A stretch of 64,000 nucleotides of DNA from Arcuatula senhousia (Eukaryota; Mollusca; Bivalvia; Mytilida; Mytilidae), in assembly GCA_963971305.1 (NCBI GenBank), contig OZ020313.1, positions 27,938,602-28,002,601 of the forward strand. The letters are read 5' to 3'. Each line of letters begins with the position of its first letter. The first letter of the stretch is position 1. Made by a program: the position numbers and the translations under genes. The notes under the pieces were generated by a model. The model saw only the letters and a list, made by a program, of their open reading frames with translations, was not told the origin of the DNA and made no database searches. Shown here one piece after another: positions 1 through 11,655 of the stretch.

Positions 1-430
1 CGAAAAGTCCATAGCAACCATATATTTTATGACTCCTGACTACCTGCTGAGTTTAAATTTCAATATTTTATGACTGGAAGTGATGTTTTGTTCATAGCAA
101 CCGACCTTAAAGTCCATAGCAACCATATATTTTATGACTCCTGACTACCTACTGAGTTTAAATTTCAATATTTTATGACCGGAAGTGATGTTTTGTTCAT
201 TGCAACCGATCTAAAAGTCCATAGCAACCATATATTCTTTGATTCCTGACTACCTGCTGAGTTTAAATTTCAATATGTTATGACTGGAAGTGATGTTTTG
301 TTCATAGCAACCGACCTAAAAGTCCATAGCAACCATATATTTTATGACTCCTGACTACCTGCTGAGTTTAAATTTCAATATTTTATGACCGGAAGTGATG
401 TTTTGTTCATAGCAACCAACCTAAAAGTCC
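1..430 (+). repeat. 105-bp tandem array, block 1
   Basis: About four copies of a 105-bp unit that contains two copies of CATAGCAACC per period and the words CTGACTACCTGCTGAG and GACCGGAAGTGA. Copies differ by scattered substitutions. The array is the core of an element that opens left of the window and ends at 575. Any ORF here is incidental. Confidence 0.95.
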
Positions 431-575
431 ATAGCAACCAAATATTTCTAATATGGAGTATCTACCAGGTTGATATATCCAAAAATGGTATCATTCAGTT
501 AGGAATCTATTTCTATTGGAGGACACAAATAGGGAAAGACCTCGCGATCGTTCTTTGAACGATTGTAATTTAATT
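431..575 (+). mobile_element. 3' end of a nested hairpin element
   Basis: Unique tail following the 105-bp array, ending GGGAAAGACCTC, then a hairpin (ATCGTTC, loop TTT, GAACGAT) and TTTAATT. The same tail recurs at about 3530-3654, 5390-5514, 6950-7087 and 8360-8495, which defines it as the 3' terminus of one subfamily. Its 5' end lies outside the window. Confidence 0.8.
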
Positions 576-631
576 AAGGTCTTTCCCTTTACAGAAGGAA
601 AGACCTTACTGTATTTCTTATGATTATTATT

Positions 632-2165
632 AAGGTCTTTCCCTTTTCAGAAGGAAAGACCTTACTGTATTTCTTATGATTATTATTATTATTATTGTTC
701 TTCTTTTCCGCCGCCCATATACGAAAAGTGTCGCGACATATCTTTTCCATACTTGGTACCATTATGCGGTCATAGGAATCCTCGCCGAAACTCATGCTTT
801 GACACCGATCTATTTTTAGTAACGGAGTTATCTGCCCCAGACCGAAAACCCTTGTGCACAGATCTCCTCCTAAACCGTAACCGATATCAAAAATTTAAAG
901 TGTGGAAAATGTTGCTGGACTCATGGGAACATGTCATCACGAAAAAAAAAAAATTTCGATCAACTTCCTGGTTACGCGTTTTTGAGTCGAAACCTGTCGC
1001 GACACGTCAAAATTTTTTTCTCCAAAACGGTTAGTCCTAGAGACTTGGGACCTTCACCAATCATCCTAGGTGACATATGTTGCATTCAAAAATGTCAGGG
1101 TCAAAGGTCAAATCTCAAGGTCAGAAGTCATGGCACACCTTGTTTGCAGTATAGCTCAAAAACCATACAAAATTGAAGCAGACATGTAATGGGGAAAATA
1201 CTCGTCTCATTTAGACCTTTATTTGATATAAAGGGTTGAACACTGTACGACAAACCGTTTTCGAGTTATGGCCCTTAACGCGTTTTGGCTTATCCGTTTT
1301 TGGCTAATAACTTTTAAACCGTCAGAGATAATATAGTAAACATGTGGGTTTTTTGTGACCGTCATTATGGGCCCTTCAATTTAAGACCAAAGTCGAATGG
1401 TTACGGGCAGCCATTTTCAAAATGGCTGACACCGTAAACAGTTTTTATGAAATAACACTTTAACCGTACAAAATTGAAGCGGACAATACATGGAAAAAAT
1501 GTTCGCCATGTCGAAATCTACAAAAAGTGTTTCAGGTGCGAAAGCGTAAAACTTGTCGTTTTTGAGTTATCGCCCTTGATTCGTTTTTTTAAAATGATTT
1601 TTTGTTTATAACTTTTAAACCATAAAAGATGGTGAATGAAACATAGGGTTTATTTGAAAGAGAATTGAATTACCGACAATTTGAACCCAAACAGTACATG
1701 ATTCGGTTGGACGGTTCCAAAATGGCGGCCAAAACAAGTTTCGCGAAATGCGTTTTTTGCCAAAAACTTGAAAACCATAACAGATAGTATAGTAAACATG
1801 TATACTTAAATGAATCAGAATGCAAAGAGCTACAATTTGAGTCCAAGGTCAAAGGTCATAGGTCAAGGTCATTCCCTAGCAACAAAGTAACCTTAATGAA
1901 AAGTTTATAGCAACCATACATATTCTTAAACCAAACTACTTTATGAGTTTAGATATAAGTTTTTTTTTCAACCGGAAGTGACATTTAGTCCATAGCAACC
2001 GACATAAAAGTCCTTAGCAACCATACTTTTTCTTACTCTAGGCCCCCTGATCTTTGGCAACATCTTGTCATAAACAAAGTGACTCAAATGTCTTTAGTAC
2101 TTGTATAAAAACATAAGACAGGGAAAGACCTCACATTTGTTCTCTGAACAAATGTCTTTTTAATT
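632..2165 (+). mobile_element. Non-autonomous hairpin element, type A copy 1
   Basis: Opens with the 5' hairpin at 632 and (ATT)n at about 680-697. The body of about 1.4 kb carries loosely repeated modules of about 175 bp, each with AAAATGGC-type words, then an AGGTCA cluster at 1846-1871. It closes with GGGAAAGACCTC, the perfect hairpin ACATTTGTTC-TCT-GAACAAATGT and TTTTTAATT. Nearly identical bodies lie at 11656-13132 and 13133-14607, so this subfamily moved or duplicated recently. ORFs of 93, 81 and 60 codons repeat identically in these copies and have no recognisable domain. Confidence 0.8.
1846..1871 (+). promoter_or_regulatory. AGGTCA half-site cluster (DR1-DR1-DR0), example copy
   Basis: Four AGGTCA hexamers lie in one direction, separated by 1, 1 and 0 bases. 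AGGTCA is the core half-site of many nuclear receptors, and one-base spacing (DR1) is bound by RXR, HNF4 and COUP-type receptors in animals. The same cluster, with small changes, recurs in most elements here (for example near 2935, 4345, 6265, 9895, 12815, 14290) and in a three-hexamer form in every 939-bp unit. Binding is not shown by the sequence. Confidence 0.45.
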
Positions 2166-3654
2166 AAGGTCTTTCCCTTTCCAAAAGGAAAGACCTTATT
2201 GTATTTCTTCTGATTATTTTTATTATTATTATTATTATTCTTCTTCTTTTCCGCGGTCCATACAAAAAAAGTGTCGCGACATATCATTTCGATACTTGGT
2301 ACCATTAACCGACACTGCACAAACTTGACCTGACTAACCCTGCGAAACCGATCTATTTTTAGTAACGGAGTTATCTGCCTGGAACTCAAAAACCTTGTCT
2401 GCAGATAAAGTCAGAAACCGTAACCGTTATCAAAATTCTGAAGCAGGGAAAATGTTGCTAGACTCCTGGTCATGATTCGTCACGCAAAAAATTGTTTTTC
2501 GATCAACTTCCTGGTTACGCGTTTTTGACCCAAAGAGTGTCGCGATGCGCCAACAAAATTTATTTGGAAACGGTTAGTCCTAGAGACTTGGGACCTTCAC
2601 CAATCGTCTTAGGTGACTTAAGTTGCATCCGAAAATATATATGTCATAGGTCAAATCTCAAGTTTGAATTATTGCGTCATGACTAAATATAGGAATGTAT
2701 TGCGCAATGTATAGTAATCCATATGTAACAATGTAATGTTAAGGAAAAGTCCATAGCAACCATATATTGTCACAATCAGTTAGGAAGGGGCTATAATTTG
2801 GGCCCAAGTTCAAAGGTCATAGGTCAAGGTCAGTCCTTAGCAACAAGGTAACCTTAAGGAAAAATCCATAGCAACCATATATTTTCACAATCAGTAAGGA
2901 ATGGGCTGTAATTTAGGTTCAAGGTTAAAGGTCATAGGTCAAGGTCAGTCCTTAGCAACAAGGTAACCTTAAGGAAAAGTCCATAGCAACCATACATTTT
3001 ATGAATCCAGACTACTTGCTGAGTTTAAATTTTTTATCTTTTTGTGACCGGAAGTGACCTTTTGTCCATAGCAACCGACCTAAAAGACCATAGTAACCAT
3101 ATATTTTATGACTCCTGACTACCTGCTGAGTTTAAATTTCAATATTTTATGACCGGAAGTGATGTTTTGTTCATAGCAACCGACCTAAAAGTCCATAGCA
3201 ACCATATATTTTATGACTCCTGACTACCTGCTGAGTTTAAATTTCAATATTTTATGACCGGAAGTCATGTTTTGTTCATAGCAACCGACCTAAAAGTCCA
3301 TAGCAACCATATGTTTTATGACTCCTGGCTACCTGCTGAGTTTAAATTTCAATATTTTATGACCGGAAGTGATGTTTTGTTCATAGCAACCGACCTAAAA
3401 GTCCTTAGCAACCATATATTTTATGACTCCTGACTACCTGCTGAGTTTAAATTTCAATATTTTATGACCGGAAGTGATGTTTTGTTCATAGCAACCGACC
3501 TAAAATTCCATAGCAACAAAATATTTCTTATCTGGAGTACCTACCAGGTTGATATATCCAAAAATGGTATAATTCAGTTAGGAATCTATTTCTATTGGAG
3601 GACACAAATAGGGAAAGACCTCGCGATCGTTCTTTGAACGATTGTAATTTAATT
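2166..3654 (+). mobile_element. Non-autonomous hairpin element with 105-bp core
   Basis: The 5' hairpin at 2166 is followed by TTCTTCTGATTATT and a short (ATT)n. The body continues through two AGGTCA clusters and a five- to six-copy 105-bp array (2985-3525). It closes with GGGAAAGACCTC, the ATCGTTC/GAACGAT hairpin and TTTAATT near 3654. The flanks show it lies inside the ATT tract of the element opening at 576. Confidence 0.7.
2985..3525 (+). repeat. 105-bp tandem array, block 2
   Basis: Five to six units of the 105-bp repeat seen in block 1, preceded by a diverged first unit (TGACCTTTTGTCCATAGCAACC). Confidence 0.9.
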
Positions 3655-4394
3655 ATTATTATTCTTCTTTTCTTCCCTCAAAAAACGAAAAGTGTCTTAA
3701 CCGATCTTAACGAAAGTTGGCACACTTAATCATCAGTACCAGGACTCGACGTGACTCATGCTTTGAAACGAATCTATTTTTAGTAACAGAGTTATCTGCC
3801 CGTAACCCCAAAACCTTGTCTGCAAATTAACTCAGAAACCATAACTGTTATCAAAAATCTGAAGTGTGGAATTTGTTACCTGACTTCTGGCCATGATTTG
3901 TCATGCAAAAAAAAAGTTTTCGAACAACTTCCTGGTTACGCGTTTTTGACTCGAAAAGTGTTGCGATGCGCCAACAAATTTTTTTTCAAAACGGTTAGTC
4001 CTACAGACTTGGGACCTTCACCAATCGTCTTAGGTGACATAAGTTGCATCCGAAAATATATATGTCATAGGTCAAATCTCAAGTTTGAATTATTGCGTCA
4101 TGACTAAATATAGGAATGTATTGCGCAATGTATAGTAATCCATATGTAACAATGTAATGGTAAGGAAAAGTCCATAGCAACCATATATTTTCACAATCAG
4201 TTAGGAAGGGGCTATAATTTGGGTCCAAGGTCAAAGGTCAAAGGTCAAGGTCAGTCCATAGCAACAAGGTAACCTTAAGGAAAAATCCATAGCAACCATA
4301 TATTTTCACAATCAGTTAGGAAGGGGCTGTAATTTAGGTCCAAGGTCAAAGGTCATAGGTCAAGGTAGTCCTTAGCAACAAGGTAACCTTAAGG

Positions 4395-5390
4395 AAAAGT
4401 CCATAGCAACCATATATTTTATGAATCCAGACTACTTGCTGAGATTATATTTTATCTTTTTGTGACCGGAAGTGACCTTTTGTCCATAGCAACCGACCTA
4501 AAAGTCCATAGCAACCATATATTTTATGACTCCTGACTACCTGCTGAGTTTAAATTTCAATATTTTATGACCGGAAGTGACGTTTTGTTCATAGCAACCG
4601 ACCTAAAAGTCCATAGCAACCATATATTTTATGACTCCTGACTACCTGCTGAGTTTAAATTTCTGACTACCTGCTGAGTTTAAATTTCATTATTTTATGA
4701 CCGGAAGTGACGCTTTGTTCATAGCAACCGACCTAAAAGTCCATAGCAACCATATATTTTATGACTCCTGACTACCTGCTGAGATGAAATTTCAATATTT
4801 TATGACCGGAAGTGACGCTTTGTTCATAGCAACCGACCTAAAAGTCCATAGCAACCATATATTTTATGACTGCTGACTACCTGCTGAGTTTAAATTTCAA
4901 TATTTTATGACCGGAAGTGACGTTTTGTTCATAGCAACCGACCTAAAAGTCCATAGCAACCATATATTTTATGACTCCTGACTACCTGCTGAGATGAAAT
5001 TTCAATATTTGATGACCGGAAGTGACGTTTTGTTCATAGCAACCGACCTAAAAGTCCATAGCAACCATATATTTTATGACTGCTGACTACCTGCTCAGTT
5101 TAAATTTCAATATTTTATGACCGGAAGTGATGATTTGTTCATAGCAACCGACCTAAAAGTCCATAGCAACCATATATTTTATGACTCCTGACTACCTGCT
5201 GAGATGAAATTTCAATATTTTATGACCGGAAGTGATGTTTTGTTCATAGCAACTGACCTTTAAGTCCATAGCAACCATATATTTTATGACTGCTGACTAC
5301 CTGCTGAGTTTAAATTTCAATATTTTATGACCGGAAGTGATGTTTTGTTCATAGCAACCGACCTAAAAGTCCATAGCAACCAAATATTTC
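4395..5390 (+). repeat. 105-bp tandem array, block 3
   Basis: About nine units, the longest block. Two unit variants alternate (GAGTTTAAATTTC and GAGATGAAATTTC; GACTCCTGACTACC and GACTGCTGACTACC). This suggests a two-unit higher-order period of about 210 bp. One unit near 4660 has a short internal duplication of CTGACTACCTGCTGAG. Confidence 0.9.
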
Positions 5391-5514
5391 TAATCGGGTT
5401 GATATATCCAAAAATGGTATCATTCAGTTAGGAATCTATTTCTATTGAAGGACACAAATAGGGAAAGACCTCGCGATCGTTCTTTGAACGATTGTAATTT
5501 AATTAAGGTCTTTC

Positions 5515-7087
5515 CCTTTACAGAAGGAAAGACCTTACTGTATTTCTTATGATTATTATTATTATTATTATTCTTCTTTTCTTCCCTCAAAAAACGAAAA
5601 GTGTCTTAACCGATCTTAACGAAAGTTGGCACACTTAATCATCACTACCAGGACTCGACGTGACTCATGCTTTGAAACCAATCTATTTTTAGTAACAGAG
5701 TTATCTGCCCTTAACCCAAAAACCTTGTCTGCAGATTAACTCAAAAACCATAACTGTTATCCAAAATCTAAAGTGTGGAATTTGTTACCTGACTCCTGGC
5801 CATGATTCGTCATGCAAAAATAATTTTTTAGAACAACTTCCTGGTTACTCGTTTTTGACCCGAAAAGTGTTGCGATGCGCCGACAAAATTTATTTCAAAA
5901 CGGTTAGTCCTACAGACTTGGGACCTTCACCAATCGTCTTAGGTGACATAAGTTGCATCCGAAAATATATATGTCATAGGTCAAATGTCAAGTTTTAATT
6001 ATTGCGTCATGTCTAAATATAGGAATGTATTGCGCAATGTATAGTAATCCATATTTAACAATGTAATGTTAAGGAAAAGTCCATAGCAACCATATATATT
6101 CATAATCAGTTAGGAAGGGGCTATAATTTGGGCCCAAGGTCAAAGGTCAAAGGTCAAGGTCAGTCCTTAGCAACAAGGTAACCTTAAGGAAAAGTCCATA
6201 GCAACCATATATTTTCACAATCAGTTAGGAATGGGCTGTAATTAAGGTCCAAGGTCAAAGGTCATAGGTCAAGGTCAGTCCTTAGCAACAAGGTAACCTT
6301 AAGGAAAAGTCCATAGCAACCATATATTTTATGAATCCAGACTACTTGCTGAGTTTGAATTTTATCTTTTTGTGACCGGAAGTGACCTTTTGTCCATAGC
6401 AACCGACCTAAAAGTCCATAGCAACCATATATTTTATGACTCCTGACTACTTGATGAGTTTAAATTTCAATATTTTATGACCGGAAGTGATGTTTTGTTC
6501 ATAGCAACCGACCTAAAAGTCCATAGCAACCATATATTTTATGACTCCTGACTACCTGCTGAGTTAAAATTTCAATATTTTATGACCGGAAGTGATGTTT
6601 TGTTCATAGCAACCGACCTAAAAGTCCATAGCAACCATATATTTTTTGACTCCTGACTACCTGCTGAGTTTAAATTTCAATATTTTATGACCGGAAGTGA
6701 TGTTTTGTTCATAGCAACCGACCTAAAAGTCCATAGCAACCATACATTTTATGACTCCTGACTACCTGCTGAGTTTAAATTTCAATATTTTATGACCGGA
6801 AGTGATGTTTTGTTCATAGCAACCGACCTAAAAGTCCATAGCAACCATATATTTTAAGACTCCTGACTACCTGCTGAGTTTAAATTTCAATATTTTATGA
6901 CCGGAAGTGATGTTTTGTTCATAGCAACCGACCTAAAAGTCCATAGCAACCAAATATTTCTAATCTGGAGTAGTTACCAGGTTGATATATCCAAAAATGG
7001 TATCATTCAGTTAGGAATCTATTTCTATTGGAGGACACAAATAGGGAAAGACCTCGCGATCGTTCTTTGAACGATTGTAATTTAATT
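5515..7087 (+). mobile_element. Non-autonomous hairpin element with 105-bp core
   Basis: The 5' hairpin at 5515 is directly followed by (ATT)n and the body beginning TTCTTCTTTTCTTCCC, uninterrupted. It carries two AGGTCA clusters, a 105-bp array (6305-6955) and the usual 3' terminus ending in TTTAATT at about 7087. It is one of the few complete, unbroken copies in the window. Confidence 0.75.
6305..6955 (+). repeat. 105-bp tandem array, block 4
   Basis: About six units of the 105-bp repeat inside the element at 5515-7087. Confidence 0.9.
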
Positions 7088-8495
7088 ATTATTATTCTTC
7101 TTTTCTTCCCTCAAAAAACGAAAAGTGTCTTAACCGATCTTAACGAAAGTTGGCACACTTAATCACAAATACCAGGACTCGACGTGACTCATGCTTTGAA
7201 ACCAATCTATTTTTAGTAACAGAGTTATCTGCCCATAACCCAAAAACCTTGTCTGCACATTAACTCAAAAACCATAACTGTTATCAAAAATCTGAAGTGT
7301 GGAATTTGTTACCTGACTTCTGGCCATGATTTGTCATGCAAAAAAAAAATTTCGTACAACTTCCTGGTTACACGTTTTTGACCCGAAAAGTGTCGCTATG
7401 CGCCAACAAAATTTATTTCAAAACGGTTAGTCCTACAGACTTGGGACCTTCACCAATCGTCTTAGGTGACATAAGTTGCATCCGAAAATATATATGTCAT
7501 AGGTCAAATCTCAAGTTTGAATTATTGCGTCATGACTAAATATAGGAATGTATTGCGCAATGTATAGTAATCCATATGTAACAATGTAATGTTAAGGAAA
7601 AGTCCATAGCAACCATATATTTTCACAATCAGTTAGGAGGGGGCTGTAATTTAGGTCCAAGGTCAAAGGTCATAGGTCAAGGTCAGTCCTTAGCAACAAG
7701 GTAACCTTAATGAAAAGTCCATAGCAACCATATATTTTATGAATCCAGACTACTAGCTGAGTTTTAATTTTATCTTTTTGTGACCGGAAGTGACCTTTTG
7801 TCCATAGCAACCGACCTAAAAGTCCATAGCAACCATATGTTGTATGACTCCTGACTACCTGCTGAGTTTAAATTTCAATATTTTATGACCGGAAGTGATG
7901 TTTTGTTCATAGCAACCGACCTAAAAGTCCATAGCAACCATATATTTTATGACTCCTGACTACCTGCTGAGTTTAAATTTCAATATTTTATGACCGTAAG
8001 TGATGTTTTGTTCATAGCAACCAACCTAAAAGTCCTTAGCAACCATATATTTTATGACTCCTGACTACCTGCTGAGTTTAAATTTCAATATTTTATGACC
8101 GGAAGTGATGTTTTGTTCATAGCAACCGACCTAAAAGTCCATAGCAACCATATATTTTATGACTCCTGACTACCTGCTGAGTTTAAATTTCAATATTTTA
8201 TGACCGGAAGTGATGTTTTGTTCATAGCAACCAACCTAAAAGTCCATAGCAACCATATATTTTAAGACTCCTGACTACCTGCTGAGTTTAAATTTCAATA
8301 TTTTTTGACCGGAAGTGATGTTTTGTTCATAGCAACCGACCTAAAAGTCCATAGCAACCAAATATTTCTAATCTGGAGTACCTACCAGGTTGAAATATCC
8401 AAAAATGGTATCATTCAGTTAGGAATCTATTTCTATTGGAAGACACAAATAGGGAAAGACCTCGCGATCGTTCTTTGAACGATTGTAATTTAATT
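7088..8495 (+). mobile_element. Right part of an element whose 5' end is left of the window
   Basis: The sequence resumes with ATTATTATTCTTC immediately after the 3' end of the previous element. That is the body start of an older element split by everything between its ATT tract and 7087. It contains the 105-bp array (7715-8370) and closes with the ATCGTTC/GAACGAT hairpin and TTTAATT at 8495. Confidence 0.65.
7715..8370 (+). repeat. 105-bp tandem array, block 5
   Basis: About six units of the 105-bp repeat. Confidence 0.9.
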
Positions 8496-8669
8496 AAGGT
8501 CTTTCCCTTTACAGAAGGAAAGACCTTACTGTATTTCTTATGATTATTATTAAGGTCTTTCCCTTTTCAGAAGGAAAGACCTTACTGTATTTCTTATGAT
8601 TATTATTATTAAGGTCTTTCCCTTTTCAGAAGGAAAGACCTTACTGTATTTCTTATGATTATTATTATT

Positions 8670-10239
8670 AAGGTCTTTCCCACTACAGTGGAAAGACCTT
8701 ACTGTATTTCTTCTGATTATTATTATTATTATTGTTCTTCTTTTCCGCCGCCCATATACGAAAAGTGTCGCGACATATCTTTTCCATACTTGGTACTATT
8801 ATGCGGTCATAGGAATCCTCGCCGAAACTCATGCTTTGACACCGATCTATTTTTAGTAACGGAGTTATCTGCCCCAGACCGAAAACCCTTGTGCACAGAT
8901 CTCCTCCTAAACCGTAACCGATATCAAAAATTTAAAGTGTGGGAAATGTTGCTGGACTCATGGGAACATGTCATCACGAAAAAATTTTTTTTTCGATCAA
9001 CTTCCTGGTTACGCGTTTTTGAGTCGAAACCTGTTGCAACACGTCAAAATTTTTATCTTCAAAACGGTTAGTCCTAGAGACTTGGGACCTTCACCAATCA
9101 TCCTAGGTGACATATGTTGCATTCAAAAATGTCAAGGTCAAAGGTCAAATCTCAAGGTCAGAGGTCATGGCACACCTTGTTTGCAGTATAGCTCAAAAAC
9201 CATACAAAATTGAAGCAGACATGTAATGGGGAAAATACTCGTCTCAATTAGACCTTTATTTGATATAAAGGGTCAAACACTGTACGACAAACCGTTTTCG
9301 AGTTATGGCCCTTAACGCGTTTCAGCTTATCCGTTTTTGGTTTATAACTTTTAAACCGTCAGAGATAATATAGAAAACATATGGGTTTTTTGTGACCGTC
9401 ATTATGGGCCCTTCAATTTAAGACCAAAGTCGAATGGTTACGGGCAGCCATTTTCAAAATGGCTGACACCGTAAACAGTTTTTATGAAATAACACTTAAA
9501 CCGTACAAAATTGAAGCGGACAATACATGGAAAAAATGTTCGCCATGTCGAAATCTACAAAAAGTGTTTCAGGTGCGAAAGTGTAAAACTTGTCGTTTTT
9601 GAGTTATCGCCCTTGATTCGTATTTTTAAAATGATTTTTTGTTTATAACTTTTTAACCATAAAAGATGGTGAATGAAACATATGGTTCATTTGAAAGAGA
9701 ATTGAATTACCTACAATTTAAACCCAAACAGTACATGATTCAGTTGAGCGGTTCCAAAATGGCGGCCAAAACAAGTTTTGCAAAACACGTTTTTTGCCAA
9801 TAACTTGAAAACCATAATAGATAGTATAGTAAACATGTATACTTAAGTGAATCAGAATGCAAAGAGCTACAATTTGAGTCCAAGGTCAAAGGTCATAGGT
9901 CAAGGTCATTCCCTAGCAACAAGGTAACCTTAATGAAAAGTCCATAGCAACCATACATATTCTTAAACCAGACTACTTTCTGAGTTTAGATGTAAGTTTT
10001 TTTCAACCGGAAGTGACATTTAGTCCATAGCAACCGACATAAAAGTCCTTAGCAACCATACTTTTTCTGACTCTAGGCACCCTAATCTTCATTCTGGAGC
10101 TTATATCACAATAATTGGCAACATCTTGTCATACACAAAGTGACTCAAATGTCTTTAGTACTTGTATAAAATACCACAACAAAAACATAAGACAGGGAAA
10201 GACCTCACATTTGTTCTCTGAACAAATGACTTTTTAATA
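8670..10239 (+). mobile_element. Type A element, innermost copy of the stack
   Basis: The 5' hairpin is AAGGTCTTTC-CCACT-AC-AGTGG-AAAGACCTT, followed by (ATT)n and the type A body (start TTCTTCTTTTCCGCCGCCC). It has an AGGTCA cluster near 9890 and closes with GGGAAAGACCTC and the ACATTTGTTC/GAACAAATG hairpin. It has more differences from the 632 copy than the copies at 11656 and 13133 do. Confidence 0.75.
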
Positions 10240-11655
10240 ATATTTTTATGTTTCTTATCCAATAGAAAAAAAGCCCAAAACGTGTGTATTCGCCATTTCT
10301 GAACGGATTGACCTGAAACTTGGTACACTGCTAGCACTACATAAGAAACAAGCACAGCTCACCCTGGAAGTGTGTACCTAGCATAGTTTTCGAGATATGC
10401 CCCCGCGGGCTTTTTTTTATGAAATGTTGTGCGCAGATAAACTACCAAGTTTTTCAACCGATCGAGCTGAAATTTTGCACAGTTGCTGAGAATAATGAGC
10501 TCTCGCGTTGTAGCTAAAAATAAAGTCTGTACCTGGCCCCGTTTTGAAGTTACGCCCCTTTCTGGTTTTTACTCAAAAATCGCTAATTTAGCCAAAAATA
10601 AACTTTTCCGTGCGGAAATTTTTGGTGCCCCCTCTCTGTAAAAATGTGCCCGACTGAAATCTGTCAAACATTCCAGCCGGGTCTCCTTATTTTTTTTTAT
10701 ACAAATTTTTTTTCTATTTTTTCCAAATTTCAAAAAACGTAACTTGACCCCTCTTTGTACTTTTGTCAAATGCACCGGAAGTGCCAAAATGCTGTCAAAA
10801 CTAGCTGATATCCTAGCCAAATGTATGCACTAAAAGTCCCCGTTTACAAAAATGTCCTCTGGTTTATGAGTTTTTCAAAATTAAAGTTTTCTGCAGTCCC
10901 GTAAAACACACAAATTCCTGACGAATTTCCTCCAAATTTCACTATGCAACGTTATTCCTGTTTCGAAAATTGAATGTTTTCACTAAATTCGTCCTTAACT
11001 ATTTAAAATAATCCAAAATGAACTAATTATGTCACTAGTTTTGCCTGTCATCAAATGTTGTAAACTATTGTCAAAAGATTCCCATAACAGGCACATTCTA
11101 ATTATAAACTTGCTCATCCGTGACGTTCATGTATTCTAACTGTATACGTTGAGAGAATTGAAAATCAATATAGGTCTGCACCCTGCAAAGTCTACCGCTG
11201 TACTGAGAAATCTAAAAACTAAGTCGTAAAGTCATTCAAAAATGACGTGTGGCGCGTGACACCATAGAAACCTACAAATAACAAAGTGTGGCTATATATA
11301 GTAACAAAGAAAAAACTAAAAACTGAAGCCCCCCCCCCCCCCTTCCCAATTTTTGTACTTACATGTATGCGCGATAACTTACATGTTTGAAATCGACCCC
11401 CCCCCCCTCGAAAATTGGTTGTAATGTAAAATTAACAAAAAAAAACATGAAAAGTTAGTTTAAAAATCAAACAAAACGAAAGTACAAAAATACCCCCAAA
11501 AAATAAAATATAAAATACGGACGGACGGACGGACAGACAAACATGCATGTACATGACACAACATCCTTGACGACTCTGAGAAAATGGCGGAAATAGTCAT
11601 CTGAACTGGTGGAAAGACCTACTCTTATTTGTTCTCTGAACAAATAGAATCTTTA
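10240..11655 (+). mobile_element. Body and 3' end of a different subfamily (type C)
   Basis: Its body is unlike the neighbours: AT-rich with poly-C runs at about 11330 and 11397 and an (ACGG)n tract at about 11517-11534. It closes with GGAAAGACCTACTC, the hairpin TATTTGTTC-TCT-GAACAAATA and TTTAATT. Its 5' hairpin is taken to be the one at 8611, split off by the inner insertion. The ACGG microsatellite recalls pearl-type bivalve elements. An 83-codon minus-strand ORF at 10569-10820 has no recognisable domain. Confidence 0.55.

Larger units (their letters stand above)
576..5514 (+). mobile_element. Non-autonomous hairpin element, interrupted by two nested copies
   Basis: The 5' hairpin (AAGGTCTTTCCC ... 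GGAAAGACCTT) opens at 576 and is followed by TTCTTATGATTATT. Inside its ATT tract lie two further elements (632-2165 and 2166-3654). The body resumes at 3655 with ATTATTATTCTTC, includes the 105-bp array at 4395-5390, and closes with GGGAAAGACCTC, a hairpin and TTTAATT at 5514. No coding capacity is visible. The subterminal inverted pair AAGGTCTTTCCC/GGGAAAGACCTC, 3' hairpin and internal tandem core resemble bivalve pearl-type or HINE (Helentron-associated) elements; that assignment is inference. Confidence 0.7.
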
